From Brevibacillus sp. DP1.3A (lineage in GTDB: Bacteria; Bacillota; Bacilli; Brevibacillales; Brevibacillaceae), in contig NZ_CP085876.1 of NCBI RefSeq assembly GCF_013284245.2, positions 4,199,001 to 4,263,000 of the forward strand: a stretch of 64,000 bases of DNA, read 5' to 3'. The position numbers and the translations under genes are program-made. Below are positions 1 through 9,575 of this stretch, piece by piece (positions within the stretch are counted from its first letter, which is position 1; each line of letters starts with the position of its first letter). The notes under the pieces were generated by a model, which had not been told where the DNA came from, did not search any database, and was given only the letters and a program-made list of their open reading frames with translations.

Positions 1-373
1 AATATCGTTCCACAGACTAGCAAGGCACATAGCGCATAATGACGGACAGATCGCATGGCAGTCTCCCTTTCCTTCGCTCTTTGCATTTATTATGGGCGGT
101 TACGATAAACTGAGTCTAGTCAGAATAGTTAGTCAAATAACTTCATTCTGCGCCATCCCTGGACAGCTTTCGCTTTCTTCTGCCCAAAACGTCGATTTTT
201 CGAGCGACTTCCCTCCATATGAATTCTTAATAGAAAGGTGCTTTACTCCGTAAAATTATTGATAAAGAAAAGGCGACTTTCAAATTGACCTATGTCCTTC
301 CCTTTTGCTAAGGTGGAATCAACAAAAAACCGTTTGAAAGAAACGGATTGGAATCCATTGAGGGGGAAGTACC
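1..373. other. non-coding stretch at the left edge, upstream of dat
   Basis: No supported gene lies in these 373 bases. A short basic reading frame on the minus strand (129-218) has no ribosome site and was rejected. The last part is the leader of the aminotransferase gene and carries its GAGGGGG ribosome site at about 361-366. I see no riboswitch or terminator here. Confidence 0.5.
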
Positions 374-1225
374 ATGCTGTATGTTGATGGCAAATGGGTA
401 GAAGACGGGCAAGTCGCAGTTCATCCAGAAGACCGCGGATATAACTTTGGGGATGGCATATATGAGGTAGTACGCATTTATAAGGGGCGCATGTATCAAT
501 GGGATGGACACCTTACCCGTCTGTTTCGAAGTGCCAAAGAAATAAAAATGGAGCTCCCTTGGAGCGCAGAAGAGCTGACAGACTTAGCGAATCAGCTGAT
601 CGCCAAAAACAACATCACGGAGAATGATGACGCCAGCCTTTACCTGCAAGTATCTCGTGGCGCCTCTCCGCGTGTACACGATATTCCGTCTGGTATCAAG
701 CCTGTGATCATGGGCTTTGTCCGTCGCAAGGACCGCCCTATCGCCGATATGAAAAAAGGCTGGACCGCTCAGCTCATTGAAGATATCCGCTGGCTGCGTT
801 GCGATATCAAAACGCTCAATCTGCTAGGGGCCGTTCTGGTCAAACAATACGCAAAGGATGCAGGTGCCCAAGAATCGATTTTGCACCGCAACGGCGTCAT
901 CACAGAGTGCAGCTCTTCCAATTTGTTCGTTGTAAAAAATGGCGAGCTGTATACACATCAGGCTGACAATCTAATCCTGCACGGAATTACCCGCCAAGCG
1001 GTCATTGATTTGGCTCGGGACAACGGGATCACTGTACACGAAAAAGCATTCGACATGGCTTTCTTGAAGCAAGCCGATGAAGTATTCCTCACCAGCACGA
1101 CCGCAGAAATCATGCCGCTCATCTCGGTAGATGGCGTCGCTGTCGGCAACGGACAGCCAGGACCTGTCGTTCTTACGCTACAAGACTTGTTTGAACAGTA
1201 TATCAACACAAGTGTTCTTGTGTAA
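374..1225 (+). CDS. dat: D-amino acid aminotransferase (class IV PLP enzyme)
   Basis: Transaminates D-alanine and other D-amino acids with 2-oxoglutarate, giving D-glutamate for the cell wall; cytoplasmic, PLP-dependent. The 283-residue length fits Bacillus Dat. The fold-type IV pattern is visible: RGYNFGDGIYEVVR near residues 21-34, the PLP lysine K146 in RCDIKTLNLL, and a C-terminal LTSTTAEIMP segment. The ATG follows GAGGGGG by about 7 bases. It is a single-gene unit facing lipM and ends in a bidirectional terminator. The nearest alternative is branched-chain aminotransferase, but the length and the YVDGKWV start favour Dat. Confidence 0.92.
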   Translation: MLYVDGKWVEDGQVAVHPEDRGYNFGDGIYEVVRIYKGRMYQWDGHLTRLFRSAKEIKMELPWSAEELTDLANQLIAKNNITENDDASLYLQVSRGASPRVHDIPSGIKPVIMGFVRRKDRPIADMKKGWTAQLIEDIRWLRCDIKTLNLLGAVLVKQYAKDAGAQESILHRNGVITECSSSNLFVVKNGELYTHQADNLILHGITRQAVIDLARDNGITVHEKAFDMAFLKQADEVFLTSTTAEIMPLISVDGVAVGNGQPGPVVLTLQDLFEQYINTSVLV

Positions 1226-1227
1226 TG

Positions 1228-1277
1228 AAAAAAAGCTCTCCCGGTATGCATATAATCCGAGAGAGCTTTTCTTTATT
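1228..1277. terminator. bidirectional terminator between dat and lipM
   Basis: An inverted repeat with arms AAAAGCTCTCCCGG and CCGAGAGAGCTTTT is flanked by A-rich and T-rich tracts, so it can end both convergent genes. Confidence 0.8.
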
Positions 1278-1279
1278 TT

Positions 1280-2110
1280 TTAACGACGGAGATTCCATTC
1301 GTCTGTGGCATAGCGCGTCTTAACGAGTTCCTCTGCCAACGCGAGTTCTTCATCCGTAAGCGTTGAAGGGATCAGCTCCACTTCCAATCCAGATGCAAAG
1401 CCTTTCGAGAACGCCTCTATGGATTCTTGCAGACTGATTGGCCGTGGGCTTACTTCGTTGATCGTCACTGCTTTTTGTCGGAAACTATCGATCATCCGTT
1501 GTTTTACCCGCTCCGATGGGAAGTGCAAGAGCGAGAATAGCAAATCTACGTCCATATCAAGCAGAATAGAGCCGTGCTGAAGAATAACGCCCTTTTGTCG
1601 GGTCTGAGCGCTTCCCGCTACTTTTTTCCCCTCTACCACGAGCTCATACCAAGAAGGCGAATCGAAGCAAGCGGATGACCCTGGCGAATTGTACTTTTCC
1701 TTCTCCTCTTCACTCGCCAAAGAGACCATTTCCGCCGAGAGTCCAAGGTTTTGGAATCCGTGCAGCAGTCCCAAGCTAATGATTTTATAGGCTTCCGTCA
1801 CACTCGAAGGCATTTTCGGATGGTCTTCGGATACGATGACACTGTATGTCAGCTCCTGATCGTGGAGAACAGCACGCCCTCCCGTCGCTCTGCGAACAAA
1901 GCCCAGTCCTCTATTTTGAACTTCCTCCAGGTTGATTTCCTTGATGGCCTTTTGGAAATAACCAATCGATAGTGTCGCGGGGTTCCACGTGTAAAAACGA
2001 ACGGTCGGCGGAACCTTGCCCTCACTGTGTAACTGCAAAATTGCTTCATCTACTGCCATATTCATCGCGGGTGACATTGCTTCCGTCACGATATAGCGCC
2101 ACTGTTCCAT
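1280..2110 (-). CDS. lipM: octanoyl-[GcvH]:protein N-octanoyltransferase LipM
   Basis: Moves octanoate from acyl carrier protein to the glycine-cleavage H protein, the first step of lipoyl assembly in Firmicutes. At 276 residues it has the LipM/LplA fold, with [12 protein letters not shown] at 73-84, the probable catalytic cysteine C148 in [11 protein letters not shown] and the lysine K163 in GKKVAGSAQ. It lies downstream of the glycine cleavage genes, as yqhM does in Bacillus subtilis, which fits supply of lipoate to that system. No GcvH or LipL gene is in the window. Confidence 0.9.
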   Translation of the reverse strand: MEQWRYIVTEAMSPAMNMAVDEAILQLHSEGKVPPTVRFYTWNPATLSIGYFQKAIKEINLEEVQNRGLGFVRRATGGRAVLHDQELTYSVIVSEDHPKMPSSVTEAYKIISLGLLHGFQNLGLSAEMVSLASEEEKEKYNSPGSSACFDSPSWYELVVEGKKVAGSAQTRQKGVILQHGSILLDMDVDLLFSLLHFPSERVKQRMIDSFRQKAVTINEVSPRPISLQESIEAFSKGFASGLEVELIPSTLTDEELALAEELVKTRYATDEWNLRR

Positions 2111-2181
2111 CTATGTACCTCCTCATTCACAACGCCTTCATTGTACGCTTCTGGCACGAAGGACGGCAAGCTTCTGATGGG

Positions 2182-3261
2182 CTAATTGGAGCGAGCTGTT
2201 TCCTGTAAAATGGCCAAGACCTGCGCCAATGAATCTGTTTTCTTCGCATTCTCTTCCCGCATTCGCTGCAAGATGGACTCCCTGTTGTTTTGCAAGTCAT
2301 TCACCGCTTGAAAAAAGCGATCAGCCGTTAGCTCTTCTTCCAGCAAAACATGACACAAGCCCTGCCTTTTAAAAGACTGTGCATTTAGTATCTGATCACC
2401 CCGACTTGCTTCACGGGACAACGGTATCAAGAGCATCGGCTTTTGCAGGGCTAAAAACTCATAAATCGCATTGGAGCCTGCTCGTGATACGACAAGATCA
2501 GCCATCGCCAGCAAATCGGGCAATTCCTCCTGTACATACTCGAATTGCTTGTAGCCTGCCACCTGAATCGTTTCATCCACTTGATTTTTGCCGCAAATAT
2601 GTACAATGGAAAAATGTTCGAGCAAAGCAGTAAGCGAATGGCGTACCGCCTCGTTTATTCTCCGTGCTCCCAAGCTTCCACCCATGACAAGCATGACAGG
2701 TTTCTTTGTAGAAAAGGAGCAGGATAACAAGCCCGCTTCTCTTCTCCCCTGCTTCAGCTCATCTCGCACAACTGCACCTACGTGAATCCCTTTGTTTTTC
2801 GGCACTTTCGAAAGCGTATCTGGAAATGTTACGCACACCTTGCTGGAAAAAGGGACAGCCAGCTTATTTGCAAGACCGGGTGTCAGATCTGATTCGTGGA
2901 TGACTACCGGAAGGCGGTTTAGCCACCCCCCAAATACGACCGGCACGGAGACGAAGCCCCCTTTGGAAAAAATCACATCCGGCTTCCACTTACCGAGAAA
3001 GTGAGAAGCTTGCCAAATGCCTTTGAGGACTCGCAGCGGGTCACTTACGTTTTTCCAATCAAAGTAACGTCGCAATTTTCCTGAAGAAATGCCAATATAG
3101 CGAACATCCGGATGGTTGGCGACTAGCTCTCGTTCAATTCCTGTCGCAGAACCAATGTAGGCGACTTCCCAACCCAGCTTGATAAAGTGGGGGATGAGCG
3201 CAAGATTCACAGTGACATGTCCTGCCGAACCACCACCGGTAAACACAATCCTTCTCTTCAT
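2182..3261 (-). CDS. murG: MurG-family undecaprenyl-PP-MurNAc-pentapeptide GlcNAc transferase
   Basis: Adds GlcNAc to lipid I to make lipid II on the inner face of the membrane. The ATG at 3261 gives a protein starting MKRRIVFTGGGSAGHV. It shows the glycine-rich loop near residue 9, FSKGGFVSVPVV, HESDLTPGLANK and the C-terminal donor site VSRAGSNAIYEFLAL. The sequence resembles the MurG2 type of Bacillus (SGKLRRYFDWKN). It stands outside a dcw division cluster, so a second murG copy elsewhere is likely (inference). In the GGGSAGHVT loop the usual next proline is valine. Confidence 0.85.
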   Translation of the reverse strand: MKRRIVFTGGGSAGHVTVNLALIPHFIKLGWEVAYIGSATGIERELVANHPDVRYIGISSGKLRRYFDWKNVSDPLRVLKGIWQASHFLGKWKPDVIFSKGGFVSVPVVFGGWLNRLPVVIHESDLTPGLANKLAVPFSSKVCVTFPDTLSKVPKNKGIHVGAVVRDELKQGRREAGLLSCSFSTKKPVMLVMGGSLGARRINEAVRHSLTALLEHFSIVHICGKNQVDETIQVAGYKQFEYVQEELPDLLAMADLVVSRAGSNAIYEFLALQKPMLLIPLSREASRGDQILNAQSFKRQGLCHVLLEEELTADRFFQAVNDLQNNRESILQRMREENAKKTDSLAQVLAILQETARSN

Positions 3262-3313
3262 TCGGTTCGAACCCTCCCCTGCCTCTTCCTCCCTCATGAT
3301 AGCACCAATCCGA

Positions 3314-3350
3314 AAGAAAAGCCGCCCGTAACAACAGGCGACTTTTCCTG
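3314..3350 (-). terminator. terminator of the gcv operon
   Basis: On the minus strand AAAGTCGCCTG and CGGGCGGCTTTC form a GC-rich hairpin just after the gcvPB stop. Confidence 0.6.
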
Positions 3351-3360
3351 GAATCTAGAA

Positions 3361-4830
3361 TTAGGCTTGCGGTTGATAACGCAGAATTGGCTTTCTTGCC
3401 GCTGTCGCTTCATCCAAACGTTTGACCACAGTAGTATGAGGAGCTTCCTGAACGATTTCTGGCGTTTCCTCACACTCGCGGGCAATTTGGAGCATGACGT
3501 CGATGAACTCATCGAGCGTTTCTTTTGTCTCGGTTTCGGTCGGTTCGATCATGAGGCACTCGTCCACGATCAATGGGAAGTAGATCGTTGGCGGGTGGTA
3601 GCCGAAGTCGAGCAAGCGTTTTGCGATATCGAGCGTGCGTACGCCCAGCTTCTTCTGGATTACACCAGACAGGACGAACTCATGCTTGCAGACGCGATCA
3701 AATGGCAGATGATAAGCCGTTGCCAGACGACGCATCATGTAGTTGGCGGAGAGCACCGCATTTTGAGAAACTTGCAGCAAGCCTTCTGGACCCATGGTAC
3801 GGATATAGCTGTATGCACGAACGAGAATACCGAAGTTTCCGTTGTAGCCTTTTACGCGACCGATGGAAGCCGGACGATTGCTGTCCCAGTAGAAGCTGCC
3901 GTCTTCCTTTTTCGCTACGATTGGTGTAGGCAGGAATGGCTCGAGAATTTTTTTCACGCCGACCGGACCTGCACCTGGACCACCACCGCCGTGAGGCCCT
4001 GTAAACGTTTTGTGCAAGTTCAGATGCACCACGTCGAAGCCCATGTCTCCTGGACGGGCAATTCCTAAAATCGCGTTTGCATTGGCACCATCGTAGTACA
4101 AGAGGCCGCCAGCTTCATGAACGATTTTCGCCATTTCTACGATATCTTCTTCAAACAATCCCAGTGTGTTCGGGTTCGTCAGCATCAAAGCAGCCGTGTC
4201 TGGTCCTACTGCATCACGCAGTGCTTGAATGTCAACCAATCCACGATCGTCAGATGCAATCGTTACGGTATCCAAGCCAGCTACAGCAGCAGATGCCGGG
4301 TTCGTACCGTGTGCGGAGTTCGGCACGATTACTTTGGTACGATGCGCTTCCCCACGGCTCTCGTGGTAAGCGCGGATCATCATCAGGCCTGTCCACTCAC
4401 CCGCAGCACCAGCAGCTGGTTGCAGGGTAACTGCGTCCATGCCTGTAATTTCACCCAGTTCTTCTTGCAGGTTGTACAACAGCTCCAAAGCGCCCTGTAC
4501 GGTTTCTTCTGGTTGATACGGATGTGTCTGCGCGAAGCCTGCGTAACGGGCAACGTCCTCGTTGATTTTCGGGTTGTATTTCATCGTGCAAGAACCGAGC
4601 GGATAGAAGCCATTGTCTACCCCATGGTTGCGACGAGACAGTTCGGTATAGTGACGAACCAATTGCAGCTCAGATACTTCTGGCAGCTCAGCCGGCGTTT
4701 CGCGGATGAGGTGCTTTGGCAAAAGACTTGCTACTTCTACTTCTGGAACATCCAATGCCGGCAAATTGTAGCCCACACGGCCTGGTTTGCTCATTTCAAA
4801 GATCAGTGCTTTCTCCTGGTCGTTACGCAC
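3361..4830 (-). CDS. gcvPB: glycine dehydrogenase (decarboxylating) subunit 2
   Basis: C-terminal half of the split P-protein of the glycine cleavage system. With GcvPA it decarboxylates glycine and passes the aminomethyl group to lipoylated GcvH. At 489 residues it carries the PLP lysine K274 in [18 protein letters not shown]. The start is GTG at 4830, about 9 bases after GGAGG and inside the end of gcvPA (8-base overlap), implying translational coupling. It is the last gene of gcvT-gcvPA-gcvPB. Confidence 0.95.
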   Translation of the reverse strand: MRNDQEKALIFEMSKPGRVGYNLPALDVPEVEVASLLPKHLIRETPAELPEVSELQLVRHYTELSRRNHGVDNGFYPLGSCTMKYNPKINEDVARYAGFAQTHPYQPEETVQGALELLYNLQEELGEITGMDAVTLQPAAGAAGEWTGLMMIRAYHESRGEAHRTKVIVPNSAHGTNPASAAVAGLDTVTIASDDRGLVDIQALRDAVGPDTAALMLTNPNTLGLFEEDIVEMAKIVHEAGGLLYYDGANANAILGIARPGDMGFDVVHLNLHKTFTGPHGGGGPGAGPVGVKKILEPFLPTPIVAKKEDGSFYWDSNRPASIGRVKGYNGNFGILVRAYSYIRTMGPEGLLQVSQNAVLSANYMMRRLATAYHLPFDRVCKHEFVLSGVIQKKLGVRTLDIAKRLLDFGYHPPTIYFPLIVDECLMIEPTETETKETLDEFIDVMLQIARECEETPEIVQEAPHTTVVKRLDEATAARKPILRYQPQA

Positions 4831-6175
4831 GTGTGATCGCCTCCAATTCAGCCGCCAATGTGTCGATTTCTTCTTTGGTACGTAGCTCAGTTACTGCAAG
4901 CAAGGTATGATTCGCAAACTCTGGATAGTCGAGACCGAGATCATAGCCCCCGATCATTCCAGCAGCCAGCAGCCCTTTGTTCACTTCTGCAACTGGTTTG
5001 TTCAGCTTCACCACAAACTCGTTGAAGAACGGTGAAGTGAATACGATCTCCAAGCCTTTTGCTTGCAGGGCATTTTTGGCGTAATGAGCTTTTTGCAGGT
5101 TCATCATCGCCATTTCTTGTACACCCTGCTTGCCGAGTGCTGTCATGGCAATGGAAGCAGCCAATGCGAGCAGCGCTTGGTTCGAGCAGATATTGGAAGT
5201 CGCTTTTTCACGACGAATATGTTGTTCACGCGCTTGCAGCGTCAATACGAAGCCGCGTTTGCCATTCTCGTCCTTCGTTTGACCGACGATACGACCTGGC
5301 ATTTTGCGCATCAGTTTGGATGTGGTAGCAAAATATCCGCAATGTGGTCCGCCAAAGGCTGCTGGGATACCGAATGGCTGCATGTCGCCCACTACGATAT
5401 CTGCGCCCAATTTGCCCGGCGCCTCCAGTACACCTAGAGCAAGCGGATTGGAGGATGTGATCAACAGTGCGCCTTTTCCGTGCGCAATTGGTTCAATCGC
5501 TCCCAAGTCCTCTACATTTCCGAAGAAGTTTGGATACTGCACGATGACCGCTGCTGTGTTTTCATCAACAAGCGCTTCCAGAGCCGCTGTATCCGTAACG
5601 CCGTCGCTGTTGATACCTACTTCAACCAGCTCAACATTTTGTCCATACGCATATGTTTTCAAAACACCACGCGCTTCCGGATGTACAGCGCGAGAAACGA
5701 TTACGCGCTTTTTGCCAGTGTGACCCGCAGCCATCATCGCTGCCTCTGCCAAAGAAGTCGCGCCGTCATACATCGAGGAGTTAGCTACCTCCATGCCAGT
5801 CAGCTCACATACCATCGTTTGGAACTCAAAAATAGCTTGCAGCTCACCTTGGCTGATTTCTGGCTGGTAAGGTGTATAAGCGGTAAAGAATTCACCGCGG
5901 AGCAACATGTGATTGACTGTGCTCGGTGTGTAATGTTGATAAACACCCGCGCCTAGAAAATTAACATGCGTGCTGAAGTTTACGTTTTTATTTGCGAGGT
6001 GTGTAAAATACTTCACCAAATCTGGCTCGGAAAGTGCTTCTGGAATATTCAATGCACCTTTGAAGCGTACTTCTTCCGGAATATCAGCAAACAGTTCTTC
6101 TACACTCGAAATGCCGAGGGTTTCCAGCATTTCGCGCTTGTCCTGATCAGTTTGGGGCAGGTAGCGGTATTTCAC
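4823..6175 (-). CDS. gcvPA: glycine dehydrogenase (decarboxylating) subunit 1
   Basis: N-terminal half of the split P-protein of glycine cleavage, 450 residues, matching the usual length. It begins [21 protein letters not shown] and keeps conserved segments such as [35 protein letters not shown] and [18 protein letters not shown]. The second gene of the operon, it overlaps gcvPB by 8 bases and follows gcvT by about 40. Split P-proteins are normal for Gram-positive bacteria. Confidence 0.95.
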   Translation of the reverse strand: MKYRYLPQTDQDKREMLETLGISSVEELFADIPEEVRFKGALNIPEALSEPDLVKYFTHLANKNVNFSTHVNFLGAGVYQHYTPSTVNHMLLRGEFFTAYTPYQPEISQGELQAIFEFQTMVCELTGMEVANSSMYDGATSLAEAAMMAAGHTGKKRVIVSRAVHPEARGVLKTYAYGQNVELVEVGINSDGVTDTAALEALVDENTAAVIVQYPNFFGNVEDLGAIEPIAHGKGALLITSSNPLALGVLEAPGKLGADIVVGDMQPFGIPAAFGGPHCGYFATTSKLMRKMPGRIVGQTKDENGKRGFVLTLQAREQHIRREKATSNICSNQALLALAASIAMTALGKQGVQEMAMMNLQKAHYAKNALQAKGLEIVFTSPFFNEFVVKLNKPVAEVNKGLLAAGMIGGYDLGLDYPEFANHTLLAVTELRTKEEIDTLAAELEAITRA

Positions 6176-6216
6176 GGACGTTGTCCTCCTCTAAAAGGAT
6201 GTATGTGGTGTATCGC

Positions 6217-7320
6217 TTAGTTTTTTGGGCGTTTATAAAATGGAGCGGCAACGACTTCTGCTTTCAGACGTTTTCCGCGAATTTCTACCTCTACTTGTGT
6301 ACCTAACGCAGTATGCTCTGTTTTTACGAGAGCGAGACCGACGTTCTTCTTCAAGGTTGGAGATTGTGTTCCCGTTGTCACTTCGCCAATGAGCTCTTCC
6401 CCCACATAAACGGGGTAATGCGTGCGCGGAATCCCACGGTCGATCATTTCGATCCCTACCAGCTTGCGTGGGGCACCGTTTTCTTTTTGTGCCTTCAGCA
6501 CGTCTTGACCGATGAACGGCACTTCTTTGTCTACCTTGACAGCAAAGCCAATGCCCGCTTCGATCGGAGTGATGTCTTTGCTAAGCTCTTGTCCGTACAG
6601 TGGCAGCTTGGATTCAAAACGAAGCGTATCGCGTGCACCGAGACCGCACGGCAAAAGACCTTCTTCTTTTCCGGCATCCAGTAAGATGTCCCACAGCTCT
6701 GCTGCACGATCGGCATCCAAATAAATCTCGAAGCCATCTTCGCCAGTATAGCCAGTGCGGGAGACCAATGCCGGAATACCGCTCACTTGCACCTCACGCT
6801 CAAAACGGAAAAAGCCGATTTGAGACAAGTCTGTAATCGTCAGCTTTTGCAAAATGGATTCAGCCAAAGGACCTTGAATCGCGATTTGTGCTGTTTGTGG
6901 CGAAATATTCTCAATCGTTACGCCTGGAATCAGATGTTCTTCTAGCCACGCATAGTCTTTGTCGATATTCCCCGCGTTGATGACGAGCAAGTAATGATCA
7001 TCTGCATACTTGTAAACAAGCAGATCGTCTACCGTACCCCCATCTGGGTAGCAAAGCACACTGTACTGCGCCTGTCCGACTGCCAGCTTGGACACGTCAT
7101 TCGTAGTCACACGCTGGAGATAAGAAAGAGCATTTTCCCCTTTTACGTCCACTTCTCCCATATGGGAAACATCAAATAGACCAGCTTTTGTCCGAACAGC
7201 TTCATGCTCTTGACCAATGCTTGTAAACTGCACCGGCAGATCCCAACCACCGAAGTCGATGGTTTTCGCGCCATACTTTGCATAAGAATCAAATAGTGGC
7301 GTACGTTTCAAATTGGACAT
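6217..7320 (-). CDS. gcvT: aminomethyltransferase (glycine cleavage T-protein)
   Basis: Transfers the aminomethyl carbon from lipoyl-GcvH to tetrahydrofolate and releases ammonia. The start [10 protein letters not shown] at 7320 follows the ribosome site AGGAGGTG, so the protein is 367 residues, the family norm. Folate-binding family segments are clear: [35 protein letters not shown] and [11 protein letters not shown]. It is the first gene of the operon and lies directly behind the riboswitch. An upstream in-frame ATG would put coding sequence into the riboswitch platform and was rejected. Confidence 0.95.
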   Translation of the reverse strand: MSNLKRTPLFDSYAKYGAKTIDFGGWDLPVQFTSIGQEHEAVRTKAGLFDVSHMGEVDVKGENALSYLQRVTTNDVSKLAVGQAQYSVLCYPDGGTVDDLLVYKYADDHYLLVINAGNIDKDYAWLEEHLIPGVTIENISPQTAQIAIQGPLAESILQKLTITDLSQIGFFRFEREVQVSGIPALVSRTGYTGEDGFEIYLDADRAAELWDILLDAGKEEGLLPCGLGARDTLRFESKLPLYGQELSKDITPIEAGIGFAVKVDKEVPFIGQDVLKAQKENGAPRKLVGIEMIDRGIPRTHYPVYVGEELIGEVTTGTQSPTLKKNVGLALVKTEHTALGTQVEVEIRGKRLKAEVVAAPFYKRPKN

Positions 7321-7356
7321 GTGGCACCTCCTGTGAACAATAAGATCCAAAACAAA

Positions 7357-7412
7357 ACAGAGGGGGAAAAACGGGTACACCAAAATAATGGTGCCCATTT
7401 CTCCTCCTCTGT
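7357..7412 (-). terminator. riboswitch expression platform: intrinsic terminator before gcvT
   Basis: On the minus strand ACAGAGGAGGAGAAA can pair with TTTTTCCCCCTCTGT, followed by TTTGTTTT. The 5' arm is also the last part of the second aptamer (GGACAGAGGAGG). Glycine binding should therefore hold that arm in the aptamer and let transcription continue, making this an ON switch (inference from known gcvT riboswitches). Confidence 0.7.
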
Positions 7413-7610
7413 CCTTGGTACCTGAGAGTTACCTTGCGAATCACATGGGGATTACTTCCTTCCCCACTTGCAAGTTTCCCCTTTGGTGGCTCGTGTGAGC
7501 TCTCTCCAGAGTTGCGTCCAGTAGAGGTACTTTTGCCTGAGAGATTCACCGTTACCGGCTTGCTCCTTCGGCGCTGCAAAACGTTCAAGCAGTCTCTCCC
7601 TACTACCTTC
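7395..7610 (-). promoter_or_regulatory. tandem glycine riboswitch (two gcvT-type aptamers)
   Basis: The minus strand shows two glycine aptamers in series. The first has GGGAGAGACTG, GAAGGAGCAAGCC, then AATCTCTCAGGCAAAAGTACC. The second has GAGCCACCAAAGGGG and ends with GTAACTCTCAGGTACCAAGG and GGACAGAGG. The doubled CTCTCAGG core is diagnostic. A terminator platform and gcvT follow directly, so the element should turn on glycine breakdown when glycine is high. Confidence 0.95.
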
Positions 7611-7832
7611 ATTCGCGGTTGTTTCATGGTCATACATAAGTTTTTGCTATCATTTCCATACTAATGGATGTACTACCTCTTTATCCTACCATGAGAGTCC
7701 GAAGTTGAAAATATACAAATTAACAGTCAGATTCAGAAAAACTTAACAAAACACATTGACAATAGATAAATGTTCAGTTTTTAGACATTAACCTTGAAAG
7801 TTATGGCAGAGCTATGTAAAGGAGTATCTTAT

Positions 7833-9539
7833 ATGCCGAATGTTCCTATTTCATTTGATACGAGTTGGATCAATCCGCTTACAGACCGCATGCAAGAAGA
7901 TGGTCCCTGGGATAAGTGGGAGCTGTTCAAGCTCTCATTGGAAGCCGAGGAAGCGATGGCTGTTCACGAATTTGATCAGCTGCAATGTCTGAAATACCTT
8001 CCACTCTTGTCACCATTTCCACACCAGTTGGAAACGGCGAAACGTGTCCTGCTAGAGATGCGCGGACGAGCGATTCTCGCAGATGAGGTCGGTCTGGGAA
8101 AGACGATCGAAGCAGGTTTGATCATGAAGGAGTATATGGTCCGCGGCTTGGCTAAAAAAATTCTCGTCCTGGTTCCGGCCTCTCTCGTCATTCAATGGAC
8201 AAAAGAGCTTCATCAAAAATTCGGCATTGCAGCAGTCGCGCAAAAAAAAGAATATATGTGGCGGCAGCACGAAGTCGTTGTCGCATCAATTGACACAGCA
8301 AAACGAGATCCTCACAGGCGTCACGTCCTCGACATCGATTACGACATGCTCATCATCGACGAGGCCCATAAACTCAAAAATAAACGGACACGCAACTATC
8401 AGTTCGTCAAAGAAATCCGCAAAAAATATTGCCTGCTCCTTACCGCAACTCCTATTCAAAACGAGATGGACGAGCTGTACAACCTCATCAATTTGTTAAA
8501 GCCAGGTCACCTCGGCCATACTTCCACCTTCTCTACCAATTACGTTGAGGGCAAACGCCAATCCAAAAATAGCGAGAAATTGCGGGAAGAAATTGAAAAG
8601 GTCATGATTCGCAACAAACGAAGTGACGGTGGTATTCAATTCACCAGTCGCCGCGTTCAGTCGATTCCGATTGACCTTTCTCCTGAGGAATTGACCTTGT
8701 ACGAAGGTGTGACCCGCTTCGTCCGCGAGCAATACCAAACAGGATTTGGGGTTGGCGGCTTCAACTCTCTCGCTCTGATTACCTTGCAGCGCGAAGTCTG
8801 CTCCAGTAAGGAAGCTGCGTTCATGACGCTGTATAACATGCACCAGCGCACCGGCGAGGACTCTCCCCTGCGCGCACAAATTCTTGAGCTAGTCGAGATG
8901 ATCAAACAAATTGAGACGCATTCCAAGGCTGCCAAAACGGTTGAGCTCATTCAACAAATCAACGACAAAGTGATCATTTTTACAGAGTATCGGGCAACAC
9001 AAAACTATCTACAAAAGTATTTGCACGACCACGGCATTACTTCTGTCCCCTTCCGCGGCGGCTTTAAACGCAGCAAAAAGGACTGGATGACGGATCTTTT
9101 CCAAAATCGTGCACAAGTCCTGATCGCGACAGAAGCAGGCGGCGAAGGCATCAATTTGCAGTTCTGCAATCAGGTGATCAATTACGACATGCCTTGGAAT
9201 CCCATGCGCGTGGAGCAACGAATCGGTCGCGTCCATCGTCTCGGACAAAAAAGGGATGTGCACATTTACAATTTATCGACAACAGGAACGATCGAGGAGC
9301 ATATTCTCAAGCTGCTCTATGAAAAAATCGACCTATTTGAAATGGTCATCGGTGAACTCGATGATATTGTGGAACGTCTGAATTTAAATCATTCCTTGGA
9401 AGATAATCTGATTCAAATCATTATGGATTCCCGCTCCTCCAAAGAAATGGCACTGAAGCTCGATAACATTGGACACGCGATTCGGGCAAGCAAAATAACA
9501 AATGAAGCCGTCCCGCTTTCTGAGGCGGCTGACCAATAA
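7833..9539 (+). CDS. yqhH: SNF2-family DEAD/H helicase-like ATPase (YqhH type)
   Basis: A Swi2/Snf2-type ATPase, presumably a DNA translocase; its role is not known. The ATG at 7833 sits 8 bases after GGAG; the earlier in-frame ATG lacks a ribosome site. In the 568-residue product the Walker A motif ADEVGLGKTIEAGL is near 83-96, motif II DEAH near 176-179, motif III LLTATPIQNEMDELYNL follows, and motifs V-VI (GGEGINLQ, QRIGRVHRLGQ) lie in the C-terminal half. It pairs with yqhG downstream, divergent from gcv, exactly as in B. subtilis. Confidence 0.9.
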   Translation: MPNVPISFDTSWINPLTDRMQEDGPWDKWELFKLSLEAEEAMAVHEFDQLQCLKYLPLLSPFPHQLETAKRVLLEMRGRAILADEVGLGKTIEAGLIMKEYMVRGLAKKILVLVPASLVIQWTKELHQKFGIAAVAQKKEYMWRQHEVVVASIDTAKRDPHRRHVLDIDYDMLIIDEAHKLKNKRTRNYQFVKEIRKKYCLLLTATPIQNEMDELYNLINLLKPGHLGHTSTFSTNYVEGKRQSKNSEKLREEIEKVMIRNKRSDGGIQFTSRRVQSIPIDLSPEELTLYEGVTRFVREQYQTGFGVGGFNSLALITLQREVCSSKEAAFMTLYNMHQRTGEDSPLRAQILELVEMIKQIETHSKAAKTVELIQQINDKVIIFTEYRATQNYLQKYLHDHGITSVPFRGGFKRSKKDWMTDLFQNRAQVLIATEAGGEGINLQFCNQVINYDMPWNPMRVEQRIGRVHRLGQKRDVHIYNLSTTGTIEEHILKLLYEKIDLFEMVIGELDDIVERLNLNHSLEDNLIQIIMDSRSSKEMALKLDNIGHAIRASKITNEAVPLSEAADQ

Positions 9540-9575
9540 CTCTTGTTGGAAACGAAAAAGAAATGAGGTCTCCTG

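Noticed and set aside
129-218. 29-codon basic reading frame on the minus strand (MEGSRSKNRR...)
   Set aside because: No ribosome site before the ATG and no recognised family; length is within chance.
3187-4836. Long plus-strand open frames opposite gcvPB
   Set aside because: Shadows of the highly conserved minus-strand gene; rich in Cys, Arg and His, with no family match.
7321-7398. In-frame upstream extension of gcvT ([10 protein letters not shown]...)
   Set aside because: It lies inside the riboswitch terminator platform and lacks a ribosome site; the AGGAGGTG-preceded ATG at 7320 fits the family start.
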